Source: Neobacillus sp. CF12
GTDB lineage: Bacteria > Bacillota > Bacilli > Bacillales > Cytobacillaceae
Assembly: GCF_030348765.1 (NCBI RefSeq)
Contig: NZ_JAUCEU010000007.1
Span: 1,048,501-1,112,500, forward strand
DNA: 64,000 bases
Direction of reading: 5' to 3'
Positions 17,304-25,603 of the stretch are shown one piece after another. Every line of letters starts with the position of its first letter. Position 1 is the first letter of the stretch. Both the position numbers and the translations under genes were made by a program. Below the pieces are notes generated by a model. It was not told the DNA's origin. It was given only the letters and a program-made list of their open reading frames with translations, and did no database searches.

Positions 17304-18828
17304 TAGTCTTCCACCCTCTTGGCAAAGATTGCTTTTTCAGAATTTTCGGCTTTGAATCGAGCGGACGTGTATTAAATTTCCATAGAGGTAAACGAATAAA
17401 AGTATCTTTTATATCTTTTAAACGAAATGGTGCCCAAGGTGCAAAATAGGGTGTACCAAATGATTCTAACCGGCATAAATGAGCTAAAGTAAACATAAAT
17501 CCAAAAACAATCCCAACAAATCCAAAAGTTGAAGCAAGAATCATAAGGGGAAAACGCAAAAATCGAACGGCATCGCTCATTTCTGTGGCTGGGATGCTGT
17601 AGGCTGCAACGGCCGTAATCGCCACAACTACAATCATGGTATTCGAAATGAGTCCAGCACGGACAACCGCATCACCAATAACTAGCCCCCCGACAATACC
17701 AATAGTTGGGCCAATTCTTGCTGGAAGCCGTACACCAGCCTCACGAATCAGCTCAATGGTCAACTCCATGACAAGTGCTTCAATTAATGGGGGAAATGGA
17801 ATATTTCTAATTGAACTTACAATAGGGAGAACTAAATCATCCGGCAATACTTCGAAATGAAAACCAATCACTGCAATGTAAATAGCAGGTAAATTAACCG
17901 CAATGGCAATGCTCATGAGTCTCATGGCACGGACAAACGTTCCAATCATCCAGCGTGAATTATAATCATCAGGTGAATGAAAGAATGCAAAGAACGTGAC
18001 GGGTATAAGTAAACAAGTAGGACTCCCTTCCATAAAAACCGCAACTCGACCTTCATTCAGATGACCTAATACACGATCTACTCTCTCTGTACTTAAAATC
18101 TGTGGAAAAGGTGACCATGTGGAATCTTCTATTAATTCCTGAAGAAATCCAATGCTGGGTAAATGATCCATAGAAATATAATTGATCCTTCGTTTGAATT
18201 CATTTATTATTTCCTTATTTGCTAGGTCTTTCATATAAACCATGGCTAGCTTGGATTGAATTTGCACACCCACTGATAAGTGTTCCATGACTAAGTCTGA
18301 AGTTCTAATCGATTTCCTAATTAAATGGAGATTTGTCAAAAGGTTTTCGATAAAACCTTCATGAGATCCCTTTATCACTTGTTCATTATTAGGTTCCATG
18401 ACTGCCCGATCATTGGAGATGGCAACTTCCAACATGTAAAATTCTTGGTCGCCATCAAAGATTATGATACAGGATCCATTTAAAAGTTCTTCTTGTGCTT
18501 TTTTTAAGTTATCTGATTTTAGAAATTTAACTTTCAATACATTTTCGATCTGGTCGCCATTTGCTTCTAGAAAAGGTTTTAGGATATTATCTTGAATTTT
18601 ATCGGAATCTGTCATCGTATTTAAGAAGATTAGAATCCCCTGGTTATTTCTTATGTTTATTTCTTTCATGATTAAATCTTCTGAACCAGAAAAAGTATGC
18701 TTAAAAAAAGAAATATTTTCATCTATTGAAGTAAATACTCCTACAAACGGTTTAGACTTCTGTTCAAAAGGAATCTGTTTGGATTCATTTTTTATGAACT
18801 TTTTTAATACAAAGGAAATGAAATTCAT
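17284..18828 (-). CDS. gerAA: Spore germination receptor subunit, GerAA type
   Basis: About 514 residues. The N-terminal soluble part carries STWSPFPQILSTERVDRVLGHLNEGRVAVFMEGSPTCLLIPVTF, the most conserved GerAA region. The C-terminal part has helices with IGPTIGIVGGLVIGDAVVRAGLIS and APWAPFRLKDIKDTFIRLP at the end. GerAA subunits form the oligomeric cation channel of the germinant receptor. ATG 18828 is preferred because GGAG lies 6 bases upstream; an in-frame ATG at 18840 lacks a good site. A nine-codon open frame precedes it. Expression should be forespore-specific (sigma-G), but no clear promoter was identified. Confidence 0.93.
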   Translation of the reverse strand: MNFISFVLKKFIKNESKQIPFEQKSKPFVGVFTSIDENISFFKHTFSGSEDLIMKEINIRNNQGILIFLNTMTDSDKIQDNILKPFLEANGDQIENVLKVKFLKSDNLKKAQEELLNGSCIIIFDGDQEFYMLEVAISNDRAVMEPNNEQVIKGSHEGFIENLLTNLHLIRKSIRTSDLVMEHLSVGVQIQSKLAMVYMKDLANKEIINEFKRRINYISMDHLPSIGFLQELIEDSTWSPFPQILSTERVDRVLGHLNEGRVAVFMEGSPTCLLIPVTFFAFFHSPDDYNSRWMIGTFVRAMRLMSIAIAVNLPAIYIAVIGFHFEVLPDDLVLPIVSSIRNIPFPPLIEALVMELTIELIREAGVRLPARIGPTIGIVGGLVIGDAVVRAGLISNTMIVVVAITAVAAYSIPATEMSDAVRFLRFPLMILASTFGFVGIVFGFMFTLAHLCRLESFGTPYFAPWAPFRLKDIKDTFIRLPLWKFNTRPLDSKPKILKKQSLPRGWKTNETNRE

Positions 18829-18829
18829 T

Positions 18830-18856
18830 TTATGCTCCATTTGATCGTTTTTCCAA
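18830..18856 (-). other. Possible 8-codon leader ORF before gerAA
   Basis: TTG 18856 is preceded by GGGGGAAAG at ideal distance and reads MEKRSNGA followed by TAA. The stop is one base from the gerAA start at 18828, and the leader's GGA-GC codons supply gerAA's own ribosome site. It may couple or tune gerAA translation. This is inference from layout. Confidence 0.35.
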
Positions 18857-19020
18857 TACTTTCCCCCAAATATGGTATAACTATGTCCATCTGCCTTATC
18901 ATTTTTTAACTGCTATCCTAAAATGAACAATGAGAATGGCAATATTGTTTAAATAAAAAAGTACTGGCATTTAACTAAGTCCTAAATATTCCAACTCTGG
19001 GACACGCCTCCTAATGACCG

Positions 19021-19043
19021 CATTCTCTCTTTTGTGATATATT
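19021..19043 (+). promoter_or_regulatory. Possible promoter of the RNase P RNA gene
   Basis: An extended -10 element TGA-TATATT (TATATT at 19038-19043) lies about 25 bases before the 5' end of the RNA. The best -35 candidate is ATGACC, 18 bases upstream. Spacing to the mature 5' end fits a short processed leader. Confidence 0.4.
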
Positions 19044-19065
19044 TATTTTCGTAGTCAAGAGAAAC

Positions 19066-19472
19066 AAAACATGAAATGGTGAGTAATCGCGGCTCATGTT
19101 TACATGGGTTGAGGAAAGTCCAGGCTCGCCCGGTGCTGAGATGCCCGGAGTGTTCGTGCCATCTGCAAAGGTGGGCAGCAGACCTTGTACTGCTGACGGC
19201 GGGGAAATCTTGCTAAGTCCTTGATGGATATGCAGAGTGTACCCTGAAAGTGCCACAGTGACGAATTCTTCTGGAAACAGAAGAAATGGAACGGGTAAAC
19301 CCCACGAGCGAGCAACCCAAACTATGGTAGGGGCACCATCCCACGGGAAATGAACCAAACGGATGGATCGGTCTTCGTGACCGATAGTTATATGATTACA
19401 CCTGTTGTGCGAGATTGGCATCGTTTGAAGCACGCAGGAACAGAACCTGGCTTACAGCCATTTCATGCGCCG
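19066..19472 (+). ncRNA. rnpB: RNase P RNA, B-type
   Basis: Catalytic RNA of RNase P, which matures tRNA 5' ends. Conserved blocks match the Bacillus B-type RNA: GAGGAAAGTCC with GGCTCGC, CGGTGCTGAGATGCCCG, GTGTTCGTGCC, GAAAGTGCCACAGTGACGAA, AACGGGTAAACCCC, GAGCGAGCAACCCAAA, TATGGTAGGGG and CTGGCTTACAG. The terminal P1 helix is visible as CATGAAATGG (19070-19079) with CCATTTCATG (19458-19467). Length of about 400 is normal. Open frames crossing this interval are fortuitous. It lies opposite to the flanking gerA and acyl-CoA genes and only about 30 bases before the SRP RNA. The exact ends are estimates. Confidence 0.95.
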
Positions 19473-19500
19473 TCGCTACACCAAACAAACATAAGTAAAG

Positions 19501-19783
19501 TCTAGCCTATACATACCGTGCTAGACGGGGAGTTGGCGGTGCCCTGTTACCTGCAATCCGCCATAGCAGGGTTGAAATCCTTCCTTAGGTTTGAGCATGT
19601 AAGGTCTGCCTTGTAAAAATAGTGTTGAAAAGCTGGGTCCTACGCAATGGTACCTATGAATCTGGTCAGGTCCGGAAGGAAGCAGCCATAAGTAGCCACT
19701 ACTATGTGCCGTGGGGTAACCTAGTTTGAGCTAATTTTTACAAGTAACGCTTGGTTGTTCCGATCAATGGCAGGTGCACGGTG
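19501..19783 (+). ncRNA. scr: Large SRP RNA (Bacillus scRNA type)
   Basis: RNA scaffold of the signal recognition particle, binding Ffh. The diagnostic S-domain hairpin GGTCAGGTCCGGAAGGAAGC is at about 19661-19680. The Alu-like 5' domain is recognisable by CCGTGCTAGACGGGGAG, GGCGGTGCCCTGTTACCTGC and AATCCGCCATAGCAGGG. The 3' part is GTGCCGTGGGGTAACCTAG and AGTAACGCTTGG, closing with GCAGGTGCACGGTG. Length of about 280 matches the large Bacillus form that keeps the Alu domain. A strong hairpin terminator follows at 19821. No separate promoter is evident in the gap after rnpB, so both RNAs may share one transcript. Ends are estimates. Confidence 0.95.
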
Positions 19784-19820
19784 TTAACTAAACGAATTTA
19801 CTGAAATGAAAAATAGCAAA

Positions 19821-19866
19821 AAGTACCAGGCATCATCCAAATTGGATGGTGCCTGGTACTTTTCTT
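19821..19866. terminator. Bidirectional terminator between SRP RNA and acyl-CoA ligase
   Basis: AAGTACCAGGCATCATCC (19821-19838) pairs with GGATGGTGCCTGGTACTT (19844-19861), 18 pairs with one G-T wobble, followed by TTCTTTT on the plus strand and preceded by A's. It serves both convergent units and is a long member of the GTGCCTGGCAC palindrome family. Confidence 0.85.
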
Positions 19867-21459
19867 TTATATTTCTTGTAATAAGTTTTTGTATTCATCT
19901 TTCAAGGTTCTCTTTAATAATTTGCCAGCAGATGTAGTCGGCAGACTAGTTCTAAACACAATATACTTTGGAGTTTTAAAACCAGACAATTTTTTCTTGC
20001 AATAGTCAATGATTTCTTCTTTTGTAAGAGTGGATCCATCCTTTAATACGACCGCTGCCGTTACGGCTTCTCCCCAACGTGGATCAGGGACACCGAAAAC
20101 AGCACATTGCAAAATTTCCGGATGAAGACTGAGGACGCTTTCAATTTCTTGACTAGAGACATTCTCCCCACCTGTTTTAACGATATCTTTTTTCCGATCG
20201 GCAAAATAATAGTTGCCTTCCTTGTCCCGAATAAGCACATCACCAGTATGATACCAGCCATTACGAAATGCCTTCATATTTGCTTCTTCATTATTATAAT
20301 AACCCTTGACCACCACTGGACCTCGGGCAATTTGCTCACCCGGTTCACCATCAGGAACTTCGTTGCCTAAATCATCAACAAGTCTGATTTCACTGCCAGT
20401 ATGCATCACTCTACCGACATATCTGCCATCACCATTTGGAACTTCTTCCCATGTTTTAAACCAGCTTCCGGTTAAAGGAGCGGCTGTTGTTTCACTCGAA
20501 CCTTGTATGGTGAAAAAGTTCGCATTCGGTGAAAGTTGATTCCAACCCACAACCATATTTTTTGGAATCGTACTTGACCACGTGATCAATTTACGAAGCG
20601 AAGTGAGATCATGATCGTCAGCAACATTAAGAATGCCCAAGTATAAAGTTGGCGGTAAGGCCGTGAAACTCACTTTATGCTTGTCAATCAACATCGCCAT
20701 TTGTGCTGGAATAGGTATTTCTGTCATGACAATGGTTAGCCCTACCATGTGGCTATTTAACATGAAAGTAAAGCCTGCCATATGAATTAATGGAAGAGAT
20801 AGCAACAATTTATCCTCAGGTTGAAAAACTCCATTTGCCATATATGAATAATTGGTATGGAAAAAGTTACGATGGGTAATCATGACACCCTTTGGTAATG
20901 ACTCTGTTCCGCTTGTGTAGAATAACGCAGCCACATCCTCATCATCAATTTCCGTTTCCAATTCATCGGCACTTCCATTTACAAATTGGCTGAAATCTTC
21001 CCAGCCGGTCGGCACTTCGTTTGTACGAAAAGCAATAAATTTTTCAATACTCTGTAATTCATTGGCAATAGACTGAACACCTTCCATATTCAAACCGTCT
21101 ACAAAAAACATCTTTGCTTTCGAAAAATGTATTAATTGGCTAATCTCATGGGGTTTTAACATAAAATTCAAGGGGGTAATCCAAGCACCAATTTTTAAAA
21201 GAGCATAAGACAAAATAACTATTTCAGGACTATTCCGTCCAATGACAGCAATTCTATCTCCCTTTTCTATCCCCATTTGAACAAATGAATGTACGGTTTG
21301 ATTCACCTTTTCGTTCAATTCTTTATAGGTGTAAGAAATTCGCTTTCCCTCTGCACTATAATAGAGCAAGGCTTGTTTTGTAGGGAACCGATAACTTGCC
21401 CTTTTTAACCCATCTCCAATAATCCCTCTCGTTTTTAGATTGTTGAACATCCCCATCAT
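19867..21459 (-). CDS. Acyl-CoA synthetase (AMP-forming)
   Basis: A 530-residue ANL-superfamily ligase that activates a carboxylic acid with ATP and CoA. Motifs are ALFYTSGTESLPKGVMITH (P-loop-like A3) near residue 180, TIQGSSETTAAPLT (A5), GWYHTGDVLIRDKEGNYYFADRKKD (A7-A8) and the C-terminal lysine segment TSAGKLLKRTL. It is the last gene of the sigma-54 operon, 97 bases after the hydratase gene. Acyl length cannot be read; the operon suggests a branched or medium/long-chain acid. Three in-frame ATGs (21459, 21456, 21450) follow GGGAGG; 21456 has the best spacing. Confidence 0.88.
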   Translation of the reverse strand: MMGMFNNLKTRGIIGDGLKRASYRFPTKQALLYYSAEGKRISYTYKELNEKVNQTVHSFVQMGIEKGDRIAVIGRNSPEIVILSYALLKIGAWITPLNFMLKPHEISQLIHFSKAKMFFVDGLNMEGVQSIANELQSIEKFIAFRTNEVPTGWEDFSQFVNGSADELETEIDDEDVAALFYTSGTESLPKGVMITHRNFFHTNYSYMANGVFQPEDKLLLSLPLIHMAGFTFMLNSHMVGLTIVMTEIPIPAQMAMLIDKHKVSFTALPPTLYLGILNVADDHDLTSLRKLITWSSTIPKNMVVGWNQLSPNANFFTIQGSSETTAAPLTGSWFKTWEEVPNGDGRYVGRVMHTGSEIRLVDDLGNEVPDGEPGEQIARGPVVVKGYYNNEEANMKAFRNGWYHTGDVLIRDKEGNYYFADRKKDIVKTGGENVSSQEIESVLSLHPEILQCAVFGVPDPRWGEAVTAAVVLKDGSTLTKEEIIDYCKKKLSGFKTPKYIVFRTSLPTTSAGKLLKRTLKDEYKNLLQEI

Positions 21460-21555
21460 ATCCTCCCTTAATTGGTTTAGAGAAGCTCGTCTTTCTTAAT
21501 GATTACTATTTTACTAAATTTTCGCTACTGATGTGCCTATACTTTAGAATCCTTC

Positions 21556-22335
21556 CTAATATCCCAGAAATCTAGCTTCTCGTTTTTCAGCAAATGCCTT
21601 TCTTCCTTCTGAAAAATCACGGGTTTGGAAAATGAGTGATTGTCCATACGCTTCCAGTTCTAAGATTTCTTCTAAGGACAAATGTGCAGATTGGTGCATA
21701 ATTCGCTTCGCCACTCCTAGTGCCTTTGTCGGTCCATTTGCTAATTGTTGTGCGAGTTCTCTTCCCTTTTCAATTCCCTGACCATTTGCTACAACTTCAT
21801 TAATTAAACCGTAGTCTAATGCGGTCTGGGCATTAATTTTCTTACCGGTAAAAATTAATTCCGCTGCTTTATGCATTCCAATCTTTTGGGGCAGGAAGTA
21901 TAACCCTCCTAAATCTGGAATTGCCCCCACTTTGGCAAATATTTCAGAGAACACAGCACCTTCTTCTGCAACGATTAAATCACAGGCAAAAGCTAAGTTG
22001 CATCCCGCCCCAACTGCTGGTCCGTGCACAGCTGCTATCACGGGTTTTTCCATATTATAAAGGTCAATGATCGCTTCATGGCCTTTTTGCAAAAACTCTC
22101 TAACTTCATTCGGATTTGAGGGGTCTATCCCGAAATCCTTCAAGTCCCCACCTGCGCAAAATCCTCTTCCATTCCCATAGAGTAAACATGCGCGAACAGC
22201 TGGATTCTGCTTTGCCTCTCTCACCGCTTCTGTTAATTCTAAAAATAACTCTTGATTTAATGCATTAAGGTAATTGGGACGATTAAGTTCAATCTCATAT
22301 ACCCCTTCGTTAAGGGTTGTGTTGACAACACTCAC
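21556..22335 (-). CDS. Enoyl-CoA hydratase/isomerase family protein (PaaG-like)
   Basis: Crotonase-fold enzyme of about 259 residues. The oxyanion hole is built by GRGFCAGGDLKDFG and HGPAVGAGCNLAFACD. The usual second catalytic Glu loop reads KVGAIPDLGGLYFLPQ, with Asp where hydratases have Gly, the pattern of PaaG-type isomerases, so an isomerase or hydratase role is open. GTG 22335 is preferred over the longer frame because AAGGAGTG lies 8 bases upstream and homology begins here. Part of the sigma-54 controlled operon, 50 bases after the thiolase gene. Confidence 0.85.
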   Translation of the reverse strand: MSVVNTTLNEGVYEIELNRPNYLNALNQELFLELTEAVREAKQNPAVRACLLYGNGRGFCAGGDLKDFGIDPSNPNEVREFLQKGHEAIIDLYNMEKPVIAAVHGPAVGAGCNLAFACDLIVAEEGAVFSEIFAKVGAIPDLGGLYFLPQKIGMHKAAELIFTGKKINAQTALDYGLINEVVANGQGIEKGRELAQQLANGPTKALGVAKRIMHQSAHLSLEEILELEAYGQSLIFQTRDFSEGRKAFAEKREARFLGY

Positions 22336-22384
22336 TCTATTTTCACTCCTTCCTTTACAGCATTCAATCACTATCAAAATTCAC

Positions 22385-23563
22385 TTACACTTTTTGATAT
22401 AAAGTTACGACGCACGCACCACCAAGCCCTAAATTATGCTGTAGGGCTGTCCTCGCTCCTTCTACTTGCCGCTTACCCGCGGTCCCGCGTAAATGCCAAA
22501 CCAACTCCGTACATTGTGCCAAACCTGTTGCACCAAGCGGGTGCCCTTTTGACATTAACCCGCCAGATGGGTTGATGACGTATTTGCCACCATAGGTATT
22601 CTCTTGATCATTGATGAATTTTTCTGCTTCCCCTTCACCACAAAGGGCTAATGCTTCATAGGTAATAACCTCATTAGGAGTAAAGCAATCGTGTAGTTCG
22701 ATTACATCTACATCCTCAGGTCCTATGCCAGCTTTGTCATAAACCAGCCCTGCTGCACGAGCCGTCATGCCTCTGCCGACTAAATGAAGATTGTCCTCAT
22801 AGCTATCAGGTGTATCTGTTGTCATCGATTGTGCGATAATTTTGACAGGATGATTAATAGAATGTTTCTTGGCAAAACCATCGCTACAAACGATAACCGC
22901 TGCTGCTCCACATGTCGGCGGGCAAGCCATAAATCGAGTCAGTCCAGGATAAATTACAGGTGAATTCATGATCTCCTCTAATTGAAGCTCTTTTGTAAAC
23001 AAAGAATATGGATTATTAACGGCGTGTTTTCTTGATTTCACCGCTACTTTCCCAAAGATATCCGGATTGGCACCATATTTTTCAAGATACTCTATTCCTG
23101 CTGCACCAAAAACTTTTAATGCGACAGGACCATCAGGTAATTCACTGTTCAATTCGTTGAAACGATTGTAAATCCATTGGAATGGTGATGTACGATCGGT
23201 CCAATTATCCCCAAGCGCCCCTGGTTTCATTTCTTCAAATCCAAAAGCCAGCACACAGTCGGCGGAACCAGATTCCACTGCTTGTCGTGCCATGTAAAGA
23301 GCTGTTGAACCTGAAGAGCAATTATTATTCACATTAATAATCGGAATGCCCGTCATTCCTACTTGATATAAAGCTGTTTGACCACATGTGCTATCCCCAT
23401 AAACATAGCTTGCATAGGCTTGCTCAACATCCGCTAAATCAATTCCTGCATCCATCAAGGCACCTGTGATCGCCTTTGAGGCCATAACCTCATAGGGCTC
23501 GTTTCTGCCTGGCTTTTCAAACTTCACCATACTGACCCCGATAACATTTGCTTGCCTCGTCAC
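22385..23563 (-). CDS. Thiolase family protein, SCP-x/lipid-transfer type
   Basis: A 392-residue thiolase of the nonspecific lipid-transfer (SCP2-thiolase) subgroup, which prefers bulky or 2-methyl-branched 3-oxoacyl-CoA. The nucleophilic cysteine is in INVNNNCSSGSTALY; His/Cys motifs are VIELHDCFTPNE and the C-terminal GGLMSKGHPLGATG. Unlike FadA-type thiolases it lacks the CxG C-terminal loop and ends GGACVVTLYQKV. The neighbouring racemase and HSD10-like dehydrogenase also point to branched substrates. ATG 23563 follows a GGAGG-containing leader. Confidence 0.87.
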   Translation of the reverse strand: MTRQANVIGVSMVKFEKPGRNEPYEVMASKAITGALMDAGIDLADVEQAYASYVYGDSTCGQTALYQVGMTGIPIINVNNNCSSGSTALYMARQAVESGSADCVLAFGFEEMKPGALGDNWTDRTSPFQWIYNRFNELNSELPDGPVALKVFGAAGIEYLEKYGANPDIFGKVAVKSRKHAVNNPYSLFTKELQLEEIMNSPVIYPGLTRFMACPPTCGAAAVIVCSDGFAKKHSINHPVKIIAQSMTTDTPDSYEDNLHLVGRGMTARAAGLVYDKAGIGPEDVDVIELHDCFTPNEVITYEALALCGEGEAEKFINDQENTYGGKYVINPSGGLMSKGHPLGATGLAQCTELVWHLRGTAGKRQVEGARTALQHNLGLGGACVVTLYQKV

Positions 23564-23602
23564 AACACTTACCTCCTTTATAACTTCATAGATTGCTAGA
23601 TT

Positions 23603-24373
23603 TTATCTAGGAGACATACGAATCCCGCCATCTAAACGAATCACTTCTCCGTTTAAATATTCATGCTCCATTATAAAAGTCGCTAACTCTGCAAATTCCG
23701 ATGGACGCCCTAATCGTTTTGGAAACTCTACGCTATTCGCTAACTTTTCTATCACATTTTCAGGTAATGTATCGGCCATAGGTGTCATAAATAAGCCTGG
23801 TGCAATCGTGTTCACACGAATTCCTAAACCTGATAAATCTCGAGAAACCGGAAGCGTCATTCCAGCGACGCCAGCTTTACTTGCACCATATGCTGCCTGC
23901 CCCATTTGACCATCAAAGGCTGCCACTGAAGCGGTATTGATGATGACACCTCTTTCTCCAGAATCCGTGAGTGGTTCATTATTTTTCATTTCATTCGCGG
24001 CTAGTCTTAATACATTAAAGGTACCAATTAAGTTAATTCCTATGACCTTATTAAAATCCTCAAGCGGTAAAACACCCTTTTTGCCAATCGTTTTCCCAGG
24101 TGTACCAACACCAGCACAGTTTACACAGATATGAATTGCTCCAAAAGCTTCAATGGTTTGGTTGATTCCTTTTTGAACGGATTCTTCATCGGCCACATTC
24201 ACTAATGCATACTGCACTTTCTCACCTAATTGTTCGACGGCTTCCTTCGCTTTTGTTTCATTTAAATCAAAGATGACAACCTTAGCACCCTTCTCTACTA
24301 ATCTTGTAACTGTCGCTAATCCCAATCCTGACGCTCCCCCTGTTACCACTGCTACTTTATCTTGTAAATTCAT
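23603..24373 (-). CDS. SDR dehydrogenase, HSD10 (3-hydroxy-2-methylbutyryl-CoA dehydrogenase) type
   Basis: A 256-residue NAD-dependent short-chain dehydrogenase. Cofactor motif VVTGGASGLGLA at residues 9-20, NCAGVG, catalytic Ser in IINTASVAAFDGQ and YGASKAG (Tyr, Lys). It resembles human HSD17B10 closely along its length, including NTASVAAFDGQMGQAAYGAS, MTLPVSRDLSGLGIRV, TIAPGLFMTPM and LNGEVIRLDGGIRMSP. HSD10 enzymes oxidise 3-hydroxy-2-methylacyl-CoA in isoleucine and branched-chain degradation. It overlaps the racemase gene by 4 bases. Confidence 0.88.
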   Translation of the reverse strand: MNLQDKVAVVTGGASGLGLATVTRLVEKGAKVVIFDLNETKAKEAVEQLGEKVQYALVNVADEESVQKGINQTIEAFGAIHICVNCAGVGTPGKTIGKKGVLPLEDFNKVIGINLIGTFNVLRLAANEMKNNEPLTDSGERGVIINTASVAAFDGQMGQAAYGASKAGVAGMTLPVSRDLSGLGIRVNTIAPGLFMTPMADTLPENVIEKLANSVEFPKRLGRPSEFAELATFIMEHEYLNGEVIRLDGGIRMSPR

Positions 24374-25584
24374 CTTCTAACATCTCCTCTACTTTTTAGT
24401 TGTTTTCCAAAAACTCCTTTATCAGCCAATGTTTCAATTGTATGTGAATCAAAGCCAGCCTCTTTTAAAATTTCCTCCGAATGCGATCCAGTCTCTACGC
24501 CTGTAAAATGATACTCTGCAGGCTGTGTAGAAAACTTAATCGGAAAGGCAATCTGCTTTTGAGTACCCCCTTGTAACTTTGGTACTGCAACTACCAAGTT
24601 TCTTTCCTGTATTTGCGGATGATTTACCGCTTCTGAAAATTTCAATACAGGTTCCACACAGCCATCAAAATCATCACCAAGAATGGTCAGCCATTCCTCA
24701 AATGATTTCTGTTTAATGGCTGCTGCTAAAATTCTTTTAAATGCTTTTTGTTCGTCAGGTTTCTGACTGCTGCTCAGTTTTACTAGATTACTATCCCCAA
24801 TTAATTGACATAATCTAGTTTGAAATTGCGGTTCGAGACTGCCAACGGATAAATATCGATGATCCAGAGTTTCATAGTAATCATAAAAGGATCCTCCATT
24901 TAACATCTCTGATTCCGGTTCAGGTTCTTTTCCTCCGGCTAAATATCCGGCACCATACATCGCATTTAAGGAAAATACTGCATCCGTCATGCTGATATCA
25001 ATGTCCTGGCCCTCGCCTGTTTTTTCCCGGTGATAAACCGCGGCCAATAATCCAATTACGGACTGCAGAGAGCCTCCTGCCAGATCGGCAACTTGAATTC
25101 CCGCTGGAACAGGTGCCTGATTTTTCCTAGAAGAGTAGCTTGCTGCACCCGCTATGGCTAAATAGTTGATATCATGCCCGGCCCGATTCCGCAGAGGTCC
25201 AGTTTGCCCATACCCAGTAATGGAGCAATAAATAACTCTTGGATTGACTTCCTTCAACTTTTCATAACCAATCCCCAATTTATCCATGACGCCGGGGCGA
25301 AATTGCTCGACGACAATGTCATAATCCTGTATTAATTGATAGATGATTTCTCTTGCTTCACTTTGCTTTAAGTCTAGGGCCAATGATCGCTTCGAGCGTT
25401 GCAGTTGTCCAAACAACGCCGATACCCCTCCATCCATTGGAGGTAGGTGTTTTGCTAAATCCACACGATCAGGTGATTCTACTTTAATCACGTCCGCTCC
25501 CATATCTGCCAGCATCATGGTAGCAAAAGGGCCAGGCAAGAGCGTAGTGAAATCCAAGACTTTTAAGCCGTTTAAAATCCCCAC
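24370..25584 (-). CDS. Alpha-methylacyl-CoA racemase-like (CaiB/BaiF family)
   Basis: A 404-residue class III CoA-transferase-fold protein. The sequence has AGHDINYLAIAG with His137 and QVADLAGGS with Asp167. This is the same context and the same 30-residue spacing as the His126/Asp156 catalytic dyad of the mycobacterial alpha-methylacyl-CoA racemase. CoA-transferases use a different Asp context, so racemase is favoured: it would convert (2R)- to (2S)-2-methylacyl-CoA ahead of the dehydrogenase. It lies 19 bases after the acyl-CoA dehydrogenase gene. Start ATG 25584 follows GGAGGAAAC. Confidence 0.82.
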   Translation of the reverse strand: MGILNGLKVLDFTTLLPGPFATMMLADMGADVIKVESPDRVDLAKHLPPMDGGVSALFGQLQRSKRSLALDLKQSEAREIIYQLIQDYDIVVEQFRPGVMDKLGIGYEKLKEVNPRVIYCSITGYGQTGPLRNRAGHDINYLAIAGAASYSSRKNQAPVPAGIQVADLAGGSLQSVIGLLAAVYHREKTGEGQDIDISMTDAVFSLNAMYGAGYLAGGKEPEPESEMLNGGSFYDYYETLDHRYLSVGSLEPQFQTRLCQLIGDSNLVKLSSSQKPDEQKAFKRILAAAIKQKSFEEWLTILGDDFDGCVEPVLKFSEAVNHPQIQERNLVVAVPKLQGGTQKQIAFPIKFSTQPAEYHFTGVETGSHSEEILKEAGFDSHTIETLADKGVFGKQLKSRGDVRR

Positions 25585-25603
25585 ATCGTTTCCTCCTCTC
25601 CTC

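Noticed and set aside
18841..18960. Sigma-G promoter for the gerA operon
   Set aside because: Candidate boxes could be found only with wrong spacing, so no site is reported.
19011..19433. Minus-strand open frames of 140 and 71 codons
   Set aside because: They lie opposite the RNase P RNA, whose conserved blocks explain the sequence.
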